Part shown: one piece after another, positions 8,423-17,574 of the stretch
Layout: each line of letters opens with the position of its first letter
How positions within the stretch are numbered: the stretch's first letter is position 1
Source of the DNA: an uncultured Glaciecola sp.
GTDB taxonomy: Bacteria > Pseudomonadota > Gammaproteobacteria > Enterobacterales > Alteromonadaceae
Reading direction: 5' to 3'
Assembly (NCBI GenBank): GCA_937125395.1
Contig: CAKZLI010000054.1
Location: forward strand, 1-64,000
Length of the DNA: 64,000 nucleotides
Position numbers and translations under genes: made by a program
The notes under the pieces: generated by a model
The model's database searches: none
What the model saw: the letters and a program-made list of their open reading frames with translations, nothing else
What the model was told of the DNA's origin: nothing

Positions 8423-11022
8423 CAAGCCGCAAACTCAGCTAAAGATTTAGGACGAGCAACCGCAGAATGAAGCTCCCAAAAGTACTGATGCGAATCATAT
8501 TGTGCAGAATTTAAATCCACAATAGATAATTTATTAGGATCAGTAAACGTCATCGACGCAGGACCGAATGACTCCAACGGTAAACGCTCTGCAGCATTTT
8601 GCGTAAAATACGCCACAAAATCATGAACCAAATCAACCGTGTACGGATACGCCAATGCATCATCTGGCATTGCAGCTTGGTTAACCGCGATGACTGTGGT
8701 CAAAGCAAATTGATGCCCTTGCACATGTGAATGTTCTGACGATACAAGCGGTGAATGAGCAGATAGATAACGTGCATTAATATAAACATACACTTCTTGA
8801 TAAAAACTCGCCCAGCCTGAAGGCATTGACTTATCTTCATTAAAATAGCGCATCGCCCATGTCAGTAATGGGTAAGCATCTGGCTCAGCCTGACAATCAT
8901 CCAGTAAATTCGCTAAAAATGTCCCTGCCATAACGCCATGCTCCCATTGCATATAACGCAATACATAACGTAATAAACTATACCCATCGGCCATCACATA
9001 AACATCATACAACGCATTCATACGCTGCATATCTGCTGGCGTGTAGCTATATGTCGAGGTTAAAAAGCTGTGTTCATCAGTTTTAATTTCGTATTTTTCC
9101 ATATACCCTGGTTCAGCCATTGGGCTGTTGGGTAACAGCTGAGTAGGATAGGCCTTAACCGAGACATCCATATCAATATAACGTTGTAAATCTGCCGTAA
9201 ATGAGGCTACCGTTTGTCCTGGTAATCCCATCATTAAGTCAGTCGATAATGGCAAATTCAAATCTGTAAACGCTTGCGCCAGTTCATCATAGCGCTGGGT
9301 GCGAATGTTTTTACGATTAATGACTTCTAATGTTTGCTCATCAGTGGTTTGAATCGAAATGATCCCTTGCCCGATGATCCCGCCATCAGAAAAGATTTTA
9401 ATGATCTCGACTAAGCGCCATGTCGAGTTTTTGGTATAGTTGACCACTATCTCTTGTGGGTAACCATATTGAGCTTTGGTGTCGACAATGAATTGTGATA
9501 TCTCGATATCGCGATCATACAAGCCATAATTAGCATCAGCAATCCACATCACCCGAATTTTATTTTGCCCTATCCACGTAATTTCATCTTTAACCCGCTG
9601 TAAGTCAAACTTACGGATTTTTTGATTAGTCGCACTGCCCCAATCACAGAACGTACAACCATAAGGACAACCGCGATTCGTTTCAATGATAGCCGCCTCG
9701 ACGCGTCCTTGGTACTGATCGAATAAGCCAGATAAATACGGAGATGGCACAGCATCCGGGCTTTTCATGCGCTCACGACTACCGGTACGAATAAAGCGCC
9801 CCGTCATCGCTTCTCGATATGTGATCCCGGTGACTTGCGCTAACGCATGATTATCCGCTTGAATATCCCGTTGATGCGGCGTATTCGGTTTGGCGATCGC
9901 ACTTAACGCGTCAACCACTTCGGTGATCGTAATCTCACCTTCCCCATGAACGGCAACATCTACCGAAGTATGTTCCGTCAAAAAATCTTCACAAGCTTGT
10001 TGATAATCAGGCGTGCTCGGACCGCCATGGATAGTAAAATTACCACTATATTGTTTCACCGCTTGACTGATCTGCATGTTGACATCAATTGACCACATGT
10101 AATTAGAGAATAGCCACACACCTGCACCAAATTTGCGATATGGCCCATTAAATAATGCATTCGGCTCAAGATAATTAAGTGGGATAAACTGAAATTTATC
10201 AAGTAACACGCCATCTTGATACGCAATCAGCGCACTATAGAGTACGCCTAATGCCAGTGGAAAATGGTTTTCCATATGGGGCACAAAGTAGACCGGGATT
10301 TTATCTTCGGCTAACGCGTCTTGCCATTTAGCAGGGATTGGTAACGCTGAAACTGTCGAGGTCGAAAAAGGAGTTAAGACTGGCGCGGTTTTGGCAATAT
10401 TGGTTTTTTCATCGGCTAATAACCCTAACTGATGCCATGCACTGATGCGAGCTAAATAAGTATCATAAGCCACACCTAGCGGCGCTTTTGTTGTCAATAT
10501 ATCAGAGATTGATTTACCTTCACCAAAGCTCAATAGCACCATGACATCGAGTGCACTCAGCGAGATAAAATCTTGGGCTTGAGCTGACCATGCACACAAT
10601 CCATCCGCAGCAAACGAAATGGCAAAATGCGTTCCAATCCGTAACTGACTCATCGCATCAAGTACAGTATCAGATAAACTATCAATCGCAGCTAACGCTA
10701 CAGGGGTAATCGAGGGAGGATCAACCGGAGCGAATTCACTGATAGCCTTTACTTCTGCGTACTGAGTAAAGCGTTTGGTTACTTGGGCTTGGGATAATGA
10801 AGCGAATTGTTGCTGCATTAATGGCAATGCTAACACCTTATCCACCAACTGACTTTGCGTCACAAGCTGAGCAGCACCAGACTGGTATTGGGACTGTAAT
10901 GCACATTCAAGCATCACAAAATCAGGCTCACCTAACGGAATAGATTGCGCAGTACCCGATACATTGGCTAATAAAGGCATGCCTTTTCGAAAAAAAATGA
11001 GTTTTTGCTGATTGATGAACAC
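8422..11022 (-). CDS. B12-binding-domain radical SAM protein with N-terminal RRE/winged-helix-like region, unknown substrate
   Basis: An 866-residue protein. The radical SAM cluster motif CPYGCTFC has its cysteines at 452, 456 and 459. It is preceded by a cobalamin-binding-type Rossmann region (about 245-375) with GGPS and the GEGEIT signature. After the cluster come a TIM-barrel core with MGLPGQT and a C-terminal region of about 200 residues. Residues 1-95 and 125-205 look like two small winged-helix units. The second (ISLSALDVMVLLSFGEGKS through HQLGLL) resembles the PqqD-like peptide-recognition element seen in RiPP enzymes; this is a by-eye judgement. The start is a GTG at 11022, and an ATG at 10980 with AAAAGG ahead of it is an alternative. 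It heads a two-gene operon with the GNAT gene and has its own promoter. No precursor peptide is evident nearby. Confidence 0.85.
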   Translation of the reverse strand: MFINQQKLIFFRKGMPLLANVSGTAQSIPLGEPDFVMLECALQSQYQSGAAQLVTQSQLVDKVLALPLMQQQFASLSQAQVTKRFTQYAEVKAISEFAPVDPPSITPVALAAIDSLSDTVLDAMSQLRIGTHFAISFAADGLCAWSAQAQDFISLSALDVMVLLSFGEGKSISDILTTKAPLGVAYDTYLARISAWHQLGLLADEKTNIAKTAPVLTPFSTSTVSALPIPAKWQDALAEDKIPVYFVPHMENHFPLALGVLYSALIAYQDGVLLDKFQFIPLNYLEPNALFNGPYRKFGAGVWLFSNYMWSIDVNMQISQAVKQYSGNFTIHGGPSTPDYQQACEDFLTEHTSVDVAVHGEGEITITEVVDALSAIAKPNTPHQRDIQADNHALAQVTGITYREAMTGRFIRTGSRERMKSPDAVPSPYLSGLFDQYQGRVEAAIIETNRGCPYGCTFCDWGSATNQKIRKFDLQRVKDEITWIGQNKIRVMWIADANYGLYDRDIEISQFIVDTKAQYGYPQEIVVNYTKNSTWRLVEIIKIFSDGGIIGQGIISIQTTDEQTLEVINRKNIRTQRYDELAQAFTDLNLPLSTDLMMGLPGQTVASFTADLQRYIDMDVSVKAYPTQLLPNSPMAEPGYMEKYEIKTDEHSFLTSTYSYTPADMQRMNALYDVYVMADGYSLLRYVLRYMQWEHGVMAGTFLANLLDDCQAEPDAYPLLTWAMRYFNEDKSMPSGWASFYQEVYVYINARYLSAHSPLVSSEHSHVQGHQFALTTVIAVNQAAMPDDALAYPYTVDLVHDFVAYFTQNAAERLPLESFGPASMTFTDPNKLSIVDLNSAQYDSHQYFWELHSAVARPKSLAEFAA

Positions 11023-11049
11023 GAGTGAGCCCGTTTTATTGTTTTTTTG

Positions 11050-11078
11050 ATTATAGCGGAAGTGTTACAAGGTGTTAA
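11050..11078 (-). promoter_or_regulatory. sigma-70 promoter of the radical SAM / GNAT operon
   Basis: On the minus strand TTAACA (11073-11078), a 17-base spacer and a perfect TATAAT (11050-11055) lie about 30 bases ahead of the GTG start at 11022. The upstream metH terminator lies just before it, so this operon is an independent transcription unit. Confidence 0.82.
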
Positions 11079-11089
11079 CCCGTCATTTA

Positions 11090-11128
11090 CAAAAAAACCA
11101 TCAAGACCTAATGTAGATAATTGATGGC
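11090..11128 (-). terminator. rho-independent terminator of the met operon
   Basis: On the minus strand CCATCAA (11121-11127) pairs with TTGATGG (11098-11104) and is followed by seven T. It lies about 45 bases after the stop of the second metH gene. Confidence 0.85.
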
Positions 11129-11170
11129 TTATTTAATCGTACTCAGCGGATAATCATAGAGCCTTAGACC

Positions 11171-13789
11171 CTAACCGTTAATATTCGGCCCTAACCACAT
11201 CTGAGCCGTTTGCTCATCCCAACCTTTGCGAACAGTGTAATCTGTGACTTGGTCAGCTTGAATTTGTGCTACTGCAAAATACCGTGCATCCGGATGGGCA
11301 AAATACCAACCCGATACAGCAGCACCAGGCCACATCGCATAGCTTTCAGTCAACTGCATGCCCGTTCTGGCTTCAACTTCAAGTAAATCCCAAATTAATT
11401 GTTTTTCTGTATGTTCCGGACAAGCGGCATAGCCAGGTGCGGGACGAATACCTTGATATAATTCACGGATGAGTGATTCATTATCTAATGTTTCATCGGC
11501 TGCATAGCCCCAGCCCTCAACACGCACTTGTTGATGCAAGTATTCGGCAAAGGCTTCGGCCAAACGATCCGCTAACGCTTTGACCATAATACTATTATAA
11601 TCATCACCATCCGCTAAATAAGCTGCGGATAGTTCATCTTCACCAATCCCCGCAGTGACCGCAAAGGCACCAATGTAATCTTGACGCTTGGCAGATAATG
11701 GCGCAATATAATCACTTAAACAATAATTAGCGCCTTTAGGCTTGTGCGTTTGTTGACGTAAATGATGCGCCACGACCACCTCACCTTGAGCATTAGTAAT
11801 ATGAATATCATCATCGACGCTGTTGGCTGCAAATAAACCATACACACCTTTTGCTGTCAGTAATTCATTTTCACACAGGTTATCGAGCATCGCTTGAGCG
11901 TCATTAAATAACTCAGTCGCTTCATTCCCTACGACTTCATCCTCTAAAATACGCGGGTATTTCCCAGCTAAAGACCAGGTCAAGAAAAACGGTGTCCAAT
12001 CGATGTATTCACGTAACGTGGCTAATGATACCGACACGCTATGGGCGCCTAATGTTTTGGGTGTGGTGATCGGTGCTTGCGCCCAATCACAGATGAATTT
12101 GTTGTCACGTGCTTGCGCTAACGTAATCGGCTTAGTGCGCGGTGTTTTGCGTGCATGCTGTTGACGCACTACGGCATATTCTTTTTGTAATTTTTCATGA
12201 AAAATCGGACGCTGCGTCGCTGATATTAATTGCTGACACACACCCACCGCCCGACTGGCATTGGATACATATACCACTGGATGATCGTAATTTTGTTCAA
12301 TTTTAACCGCAGTGTGCGCTTTAGAGGTCGTCGCACCACCAATCAATAAGGGTAAATCCAAACCATTGCGTTGCATTTCTTTAGCCACGTACACCATTTC
12401 ATCCAGCGATGGGGTAATCAAGCCTGACAAGCCAATCATATCCACGTTTTCATCTTTGGCAACTTGCAAGATCTTGGCACATGACACCATCACACCCAAA
12501 TCAATCACTTCAAAATTATTACATTGCAGAACGACGCCGACGATATTTTTACCAATATCATGCACATCGCCTTTGACGGTTGCCATCAATATTTTACCAT
12601 TGGAGCTGGCTTTGCCATCTTTTTCAGCTTCAATGTAAGGCTGCAAATGACCCACGGCTTTTTTCATGACTCGGGCAGATTTAACCACTTGCGGTAAAAA
12701 CATTTTACCTTCACCAAACAAATCCCCTACTACGTTCATGCCATCCATCAATGGCCCTTCTATGACATGTAAAGGACGTTCCGCAGCCAAACGCGCTTCT
12801 TCAGTATCATCGATGATGTAATCCGTGATCCCTTTGACTAGGCCATGCTCTAAACGCTTGTTGACTGGCAGTTCACGCCACGCTAAATCTTCAACTTTTG
12901 CGGCTTTGCCATCACCTTGATATTTAGGGGCTAACTCCAGTAAGTTGTCCGTCGCTTGGTCGTGACGGTTGAGGATCACATCTTCAACTGCATCACGCAA
13001 TTCTTTGGGGATTTCGTCATAGACTTCAAGTTGACCAGCATTCACAATGGCCATATCCATACCCGCTTTAATCGCATGATATAAAAAGACCGAGTGCATC
13101 GCTTCACGGACCGGATTGTTACCTCGAAACGAAAATGAAATGTTCGACAAACCACCCGACACATGCGCATAGGGTAATTCTTGACGTATTTTGCGCGTCG
13201 CTTCAATAAAATCGACCGCATAGTTATTATGTTCTTCTATCCCGGTTGCAACAGCAAAGATATTCGGGTCAAAAATAATATCTTCCGGTGGAAAACCGAC
13301 TTCATCGACCAAAATACGATAACTGCGTTCACAGATATCAAATTTTCGTTCAACAGTATCCGCTTGCCCTGTTTCATCAAATGCCATGACAACGGTTGCA
13401 GCGCCATAACGTTTGATCAATTTCGCTTGCGCAATAAAAGGTTCTTTGCCTTCTTTTAGACTGATGGAATTCACCACCGATTTACCTTGAACACATTTTA
13501 ATCCGGCTTCAATGACTGACCATTTGGAAGAATCAATCATGATCGGTACGCGCGAGATATCCGGCTCCGAAGCGATCAGATTTAAAAAACGCACCATGGC
13601 GGCTTCAGAATCCAACATGGCTTCATCCATGTTGATATCAATGATTTGTGCACCGTTTTCGACTTGTTGTTTGGCTACTTCTAGCGCAGTTTCGTAATCT
13701 TCTTCTAAGATCAAACGCTTAAACATAGCAGAGCCGGTGACATTGGTACGTTCACCGATATTGATAAATAATGATGCTGCTTGAGACAT
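11171..13789 (-). CDS. metH: methionine synthase, folate / cobalamin / reactivation subunit (split MetH, C-terminal part)
   Basis: Carries the last three modules of cobalamin-dependent methionine synthase. The pterin-binding domain starts [12 protein letters not shown] (about 8-300). The B12 cap and Rossmann domains carry the cobalt-ligand motif [10 protein letters not shown] (about 410-420). The C-terminal AdoMet reactivation domain includes [20 protein letters not shown] and [14 protein letters not shown]. It has 872 residues; with the 353-residue partner encoded immediately upstream the sum is 1225, essentially the E. coli MetH length (1227). The break falls exactly at the homocysteine/folate domain boundary, with a stop, a 12-base gap and a new ATG, so it looks like real gene fission rather than a damaged gene. 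Confidence 0.95.
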   Translation of the reverse strand: MSQAASLFINIGERTNVTGSAMFKRLILEEDYETALEVAKQQVENGAQIIDINMDEAMLDSEAAMVRFLNLIASEPDISRVPIMIDSSKWSVIEAGLKCVQGKSVVNSISLKEGKEPFIAQAKLIKRYGAATVVMAFDETGQADTVERKFDICERSYRILVDEVGFPPEDIIFDPNIFAVATGIEEHNNYAVDFIEATRKIRQELPYAHVSGGLSNISFSFRGNNPVREAMHSVFLYHAIKAGMDMAIVNAGQLEVYDEIPKELRDAVEDVILNRHDQATDNLLELAPKYQGDGKAAKVEDLAWRELPVNKRLEHGLVKGITDYIIDDTEEARLAAERPLHVIEGPLMDGMNVVGDLFGEGKMFLPQVVKSARVMKKAVGHLQPYIEAEKDGKASSNGKILMATVKGDVHDIGKNIVGVVLQCNNFEVIDLGVMVSCAKILQVAKDENVDMIGLSGLITPSLDEMVYVAKEMQRNGLDLPLLIGGATTSKAHTAVKIEQNYDHPVVYVSNASRAVGVCQQLISATQRPIFHEKLQKEYAVVRQQHARKTPRTKPITLAQARDNKFICDWAQAPITTPKTLGAHSVSVSLATLREYIDWTPFFLTWSLAGKYPRILEDEVVGNEATELFNDAQAMLDNLCENELLTAKGVYGLFAANSVDDDIHITNAQGEVVVAHHLRQQTHKPKGANYCLSDYIAPLSAKRQDYIGAFAVTAGIGEDELSAAYLADGDDYNSIMVKALADRLAEAFAEYLHQQVRVEGWGYAADETLDNESLIRELYQGIRPAPGYAACPEHTEKQLIWDLLEVEARTGMQLTESYAMWPGAAVSGWYFAHPDARYFAVAQIQADQVTDYTVRKGWDEQTAQMWLGPNING

Positions 13790-13801
13790 GTGTAAATATT
13801 C

Positions 13802-14863
13802 CTAATGTACAAACGGTTCAAGACCGGATAAACGCATTTTGGTTGGTAACGGAGCAACTTGGCGCGGAGCTAGCTGATGTACGGCTTGGGCAATGGCGGC
13901 AATGTGTTCAGGGGTACTGCCACAACAGCCGCCAACAATATTGACCAAACCCGATTGTGCCCACTCTTGGATATGTTCTGCCATTTCTTCAGCATCCATA
14001 TCATATTCACCAAATTCATTAGGCAAACCGGCATTAGGATGCGCGGAGACGAAACAATCGGCGACAGTAGATAATTCGTTGACGTACTGGCGCAACAAAT
14101 CCGGTCCTAAGGCACAGTTTAACCCCATCGATAATGGCGATAAGTGGCGCATAGAATGATAAAACGCCTCGGTGGTTTGTCCCGATAACGTCCGCCCAGA
14201 GGCATCGGTAATGGTGCCTGATACCATCACGGGATAACGCTCAGCGCGTTGTTCAAATACGTTTTCGACGGCAAACGCCGCGGCTTTGGCGTTAAGCGTA
14301 TCAAAAATAGTTTCGAGCATAATGATATCCGCTCCTCCATCCAACAAGGCATGGGTCGATTCTTCGTAAGCGACCACCAATTCATCAAATGAGACATTGC
14401 GCTTGCCTGGATCATTCACATCAGGTGAAATAGAAGCCGTGCGATTAGTCGGCCCAAGTACTCCTGCTACATAGCGGGGTTTATCTGGCGTTGAGTATTT
14501 ATCGGCAGCTTGACGCGCTAAGCGCGCAGCAGCCAGATTGATATCTTTGGCAATATCTTGCATATCATAATCCGCCATCGCAATGGTGGTGGCGTTAAAC
14601 GTGTTGGTTTCGATAATATCGCACCCCGCTTCCAGATATTGTTCGTGAATAGTGCGGATGGTATCAGGCTGAGTTATCGCTAATAAGTCATTGTTACCTT
14701 TGACATCACAATGCCAGTCGGCAAACTGTTCGCCCCGATAATCACTCTCAGAAAATTGATAAGCTTGGATCATCGTCCCCATCGCACCATCTAAAATTAA
14801 GATCCGTTCTTGGGCTATTTGCGCTAATTGTGCGTTAAATTGCGTGGAAAGTTGAGTCGACAC
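13802..14863 (-). CDS. metH: methionine synthase, homocysteine S-methyltransferase subunit (split MetH, N-terminal part)
   Basis: A 353-residue homocysteine S-methyltransferase domain matching the N-terminal barrel of MetH. It opens with [11 protein letters not shown] and has the zinc-ligand cysteines in GLNCALG and the terminal [10 protein letters not shown] motif. The protein should bind zinc-activated homocysteine and must work with the cobalamin subunit encoded 12 bases downstream. The start is GTG at 14863, supported by AAGGTGA about eight bases upstream. metA lies 27 bases upstream and the three genes form one operon under the MetJ-type operator. A free-standing betaine or S-methylmethionine methyltransferase is unlikely given the context. 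Confidence 0.94.
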   Translation of the reverse strand: MSTQLSTQFNAQLAQIAQERILILDGAMGTMIQAYQFSESDYRGEQFADWHCDVKGNNDLLAITQPDTIRTIHEQYLEAGCDIIETNTFNATTIAMADYDMQDIAKDINLAAARLARQAADKYSTPDKPRYVAGVLGPTNRTASISPDVNDPGKRNVSFDELVVAYEESTHALLDGGADIIMLETIFDTLNAKAAAFAVENVFEQRAERYPVMVSGTITDASGRTLSGQTTEAFYHSMRHLSPLSMGLNCALGPDLLRQYVNELSTVADCFVSAHPNAGLPNEFGEYDMDAEEMAEHIQEWAQSGLVNIVGGCCGSTPEHIAAIAQAVHQLAPRQVAPLPTKMRLSGLEPFVH

Positions 14864-14890
14864 GTTGTCATCACCTTAAAAAATAAAACG

Positions 14891-15808
14891 TTAGGAAAGA
14901 GTGGTTAAATCATACGGCGTGGTCTGATACACATAATAGTTCAGCCAGTTGGTATACAACAATGTACCATGTGAGCGCCAAGACACTAACGGCGCTTGAC
15001 TCGGATCATCGTTAACAAAATAGTTTTCGGGTAGCGGCGTATCCTGACCCGTGAGTTGGTCACGAGCGTATTCCTCAGCAAGCGTCAACGCATCGTATTC
15101 TGGATGACCGGTAATAAACACATGGCGTTTATCTTTGGTCGCCGCGATGTATGTGCCGGTCTTATCTGATGCCGCTAATACCTCTAACTCAGGTATGCGT
15201 TGATAGGCCGATTGCGGCACATTACCAAAGCGTGAATGCGGTGCATTAAACACAGGATCAAAGCCACGCATTAGCTCATTTTTGGGTGCAAGCACTTGGT
15301 GCGCAAATACACCAAACAGTTTATCTTGACGTAATTCGCGCATTTGCCCATAAAAATGATACATCGCAGCATGCGCTGCCCAGCATAAATATAACGTCGA
15401 CTGGACATTGACCTTTGCCCAGTCCAAGATCTCCTGCATATCTGACCAATATTTTACGTCTTCATATGCCATAAACCCAAGCGGTGCGCCGGTAATAACC
15501 AAGCCATCGTATTTTTTATTTTTGACTTCACTAAATACTTTATAAAAAGCATCCATGTGCGATTGCGGGGTATTTTTGGATAATTGATTATCAATACGGA
15601 TCAAATCAATATTGATTTGTAAGGGAGTATTCGAAAGTAAACGCAAGATCTGCACTTCGGTTTCAATCTTATTCGGCATGAGATTAAGAATACCGACTTC
15701 CATCGGCCGAATATCCTGATTCGTGGCACGTTCCATATCCATCGCGAATATATTTTCACTGTCCAATACATCTAGTGCTGGTAAGTCTATTGGTATTCTA
15801 ATAGGCAT
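14891..15808 (-). CDS. metA: homoserine O-succinyltransferase (MetA family)
   Basis: First committed step of methionine synthesis: acylation of homoserine. The 305-residue product has the family start MPIRIPIDLPA, the catalytic Cys in TLYLCWAAHAA (about residue 142), and the His and Glu in VFITGHPEYD (about 235 and 237). Acyl-donor choice (succinyl or acetyl) cannot be fixed from annotation by eye; succinyl is assumed from the gammaproteobacterial context. A very strong ribosome-binding site, AGGGGAGGAA, precedes the ATG. The gene leads the metA-metH-metH operon, with a promoter and three tandem met boxes upstream. Confidence 0.97.
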   Translation of the reverse strand: MPIRIPIDLPALDVLDSENIFAMDMERATNQDIRPMEVGILNLMPNKIETEVQILRLLSNTPLQINIDLIRIDNQLSKNTPQSHMDAFYKVFSEVKNKKYDGLVITGAPLGFMAYEDVKYWSDMQEILDWAKVNVQSTLYLCWAAHAAMYHFYGQMRELRQDKLFGVFAHQVLAPKNELMRGFDPVFNAPHSRFGNVPQSAYQRIPELEVLAASDKTGTYIAATKDKRHVFITGHPEYDALTLAEEYARDQLTGQDTPLPENYFVNDDPSQAPLVSWRSHGTLLYTNWLNYYVYQTTPYDLTTLS

Positions 15809-15836
15809 ACATTCCTCCCCTAAAGCCTGATAGCTT

Positions 15837-15865
15837 TATTGTGAATGATTTTACCTAAAAGTCAA
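15837..15865 (-). promoter_or_regulatory. promoter of the metA-metH operon
   Basis: On the minus strand TTGACT (15860-15865), a 17-base spacer and ACAATA (15837-15842) lie about 30 bases ahead of metA. The -35 is five bases from the met boxes, so bound MetJ would block it. Confidence 0.65.
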
Positions 15866-15868
15866 TAT

Positions 15869-15892
15869 TTACGTCTAGACGTCTAAACGTCT
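15869..15892. promoter_or_regulatory. MetJ operator: three tandem 8-bp met boxes
   Basis: Three contiguous 8-bp units read on the plus strand TTACGTCT, AGACGTCT and AAACGTCT. The middle unit is the perfect met-box consensus AGACGTCT and the outer units match at six and seven of eight positions. MetJ with S-adenosylmethionine binds such arrays cooperatively. The array lies directly upstream of the -35 of the metA promoter, and its end overlaps the stop codon of the neighbouring DUF2802 gene. Confidence 0.9.
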
Positions 15893-16344
15893 TAACCGCT
15901 AGAGTGGATATTTTGTAATAATTCAACCTCTGCTCGACCTAAATCACATGCACTCATGACCTCATCAATACTAGCGCCATCTGCCACCAACATTGATGCT
16001 TTAGCATACAGTTTAACTTGTGGATCACGCTCTTCAATGACCTGAGTTTGGACTTGAATTTTTGTTATTTTTTCAGCAAATACGACATTGCTAATGGCTA
16101 ATTTTTCGATTTGGTGTTGCTGTTGAGTCAGCTCATGGCGATTATCATTAAGCGTTTGCTCTAATTGTTTAATCACCGTAAAAGCCGTATTTATTTCCCT
16201 TGCCATCTGCTGCTGTTCTAGCTGTAGTGCGACTACCGATTGTTTTTTTGCATACATCAACCCCACAATACATATCGCAACCAGACCAAATGCAGTAGCA
16301 CTTAAGTTGATTATCGGTAACCAATCATGCATACCATCTAGCAT
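15892..16344 (-). CDS. DUF2802 family membrane-anchored coiled-coil protein at the end of the chemotaxis operon
   Basis: A 150-residue protein with one transmembrane helix (about 12-30, LSATAFGLVAICIVGLMY), a long coiled coil (about 35-105), and a small C-terminal helical region (ADGASIDEVMSACDLGRAEVELL) that resembles a DNA-binding-type helix-turn-helix. This is the DUF2802 family, commonly encoded after cheW in polar-flagellate gammaproteobacteria; its function is not established. The start overlaps the cheW stop as TAATG, so it is coupled to chemotaxis genes. Its stop codon overlaps the last met box of the following met operon. Confidence 0.85.
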   Translation of the reverse strand: MLDGMHDWLPIINLSATAFGLVAICIVGLMYAKKQSVVALQLEQQQMAREINTAFTVIKQLEQTLNDNRHELTQQQHQIEKLAISNVVFAEKITKIQVQTQVIEERDPQVKLYAKASMLVADGASIDEVMSACDLGRAEVELLQNIHSSG

Positions 16345-16835
16345 CAGATATCTCCTAAATCATCCCATTCACCATCGCTTAACAATTTATTTAAGTCCAC
16401 CAAAATCAATAATTCATCACCACGATTAGACACACCTTGAATAAACTTCGTATTGTCGTCAGTACTCACATTAGGGGCCAAGTCAATATCTGAATTTTTT
16501 AAATATACGACTTCAGCTACACTATCAACTAGGATACCAACCACATGCTCATCGGCCTCAATAATAACAATACGAGTATTGTCAGTCGTCGTGCCAGGTG
16601 CTAAACCGAAACGAGAGCGAGTTTCGATCACAGTAACTACATTACCGCGCAGATTAATGATCCCTAACACGTAATCCGGAGCGCCAGGTACAGGGGCAAT
16701 TTCGGTATAGCGAAGTACTTCTTGTACTTGCATTACATTAATACCGTAAGTCTCATCACCTAATCGATATGTCACCCACTGCAAGACTTCATCATCTGCC
16801 ACCGCTGTCGTGTTTAGCTTTCGTTCATCGTTCAT
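16344..16835 (-). CDS. cheW: chemotaxis coupling protein CheW
   Basis: Scaffold protein that links chemoreceptors to the CheA P5 domain in the array. The 163-residue product has the single CheW beta-barrel domain (about 17-155), with typical segments YGINVMQVQEVLRY, VLGIINLRGNVVTVIE and VVGILVDSVAEV. A short N-terminal extension precedes the domain. It lies 28 bases after parP, is coupled to the DUF2802 gene, and is the last classical chemotaxis gene of the long flh-fliA-che operon. Confidence 0.96.
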   Translation of the reverse strand: MNDERKLNTTAVADDEVLQWVTYRLGDETYGINVMQVQEVLRYTEIAPVPGAPDYVLGIINLRGNVVTVIETRSRFGLAPGTTTDNTRIVIIEADEHVVGILVDSVAEVVYLKNSDIDLAPNVSTDDNTKFIQGVSNRGDELLILVDLNKLLSDGEWDDLGDI

Positions 16836-16863
16836 GTATATCTCCTAAAAATTGTTGGCTTGG

Positions 16864-17574
16864 TTAACGTTGATTACTCGACAACCCAGCATCTAACATA
16901 TCCGTTAATTGCAATGTATCAAGCATTGCACACATTTGCTGTTTTATTAATCCGGCAAGCCAAGGTCGCTTTACATTTGTATCGCGCCAATTGACGTCAT
17001 CTTTATCAATTAAAATTATGTCGCGTAAATTATGACACGCAATCCCCCAATTTGACTCATGTAACATGACAATATATTGGTACTCGTTGTGTGGTTGATA
17101 GCTGATATCTGGTATAACGTCCGTTGTTGTATTTAAATGCAAAGAACCTGCCATTTTGTCCAAGTGTGTGTCTAATAATAACCACTTAGCCCCATCAATA
17201 CAGTTTATCCCTTGGCCTTTTATCTCAACATAACCCGCATACCAAGACGGTCTGCCCACAATATGCTGTAAAGGCACATAGCTATGTATTCCTCCTAGTT
17301 CAGCTAAAGGCGCTGCAACACTTACACCTGCAATATCAAATAATAATGCTGGAAACATCTTATTTGGTAACCGTTGCCATAATGCTTGAACACCTTCTGG
17401 CTGTTCGTTTGATTGTTGTGGGCATACTTGTGAAAATGAGTGTGGGGATGCATTGGTTGGCGTTTCAGACACGCTCTGCAATAATGTCTGTAGCGATGCT
17501 GCTAGCGTTGTTTTGGTTGGTAAGTGCGCAGCCGATTCCGTCAGCAACGTATCCATATATTCATCCAACAACAT
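16864..17574 (-). CDS. parP: ParP-type chemotaxis array protein with CheW-like (AIF) C-terminal domain
   Basis: A 236-residue protein whose C-terminal half (about 90-225) is a CheW-like domain: FPALLFDIAGVSVAAPLAEL, VEIKGQGINCIDGAKWLLL and WGIACHNLRDIILI. The N-terminal 85 residues are variable. In vibrios the equivalent gene between parC and cheW encodes ParP, which binds CheA through this domain and the ATPase ParC through its N-terminus, keeping arrays at the old pole. Here it overlaps the parC stop by 14 bases and precedes cheW, the same order. The assignment rests on context and the CheW fold. Confidence 0.8.
   Translation of the reverse strand: MLLDEYMDTLLTESAAHLPTKTTLAASLQTLLQSVSETPTNASPHSFSQVCPQQSNEQPEGVQALWQRLPNKMFPALLFDIAGVSVAAPLAELGGIHSYVPLQHIVGRPSWYAGYVEIKGQGINCIDGAKWLLLDTHLDKMAGSLHLNTTTDVIPDISYQPHNEYQYIVMLHESNWGIACHNLRDIILIDKDDVNWRDTNVKRPWLAGLIKQQMCAMLDTLQLTDMLDAGLSSNQR

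Noticed and set aside
13790..13801. Frameshift or pseudogene at the metH break
   Set aside because: The break is at a domain boundary, with an in-frame stop and a fresh ATG with an acceptable ribosome-binding site; both halves keep all motifs and full combined length.
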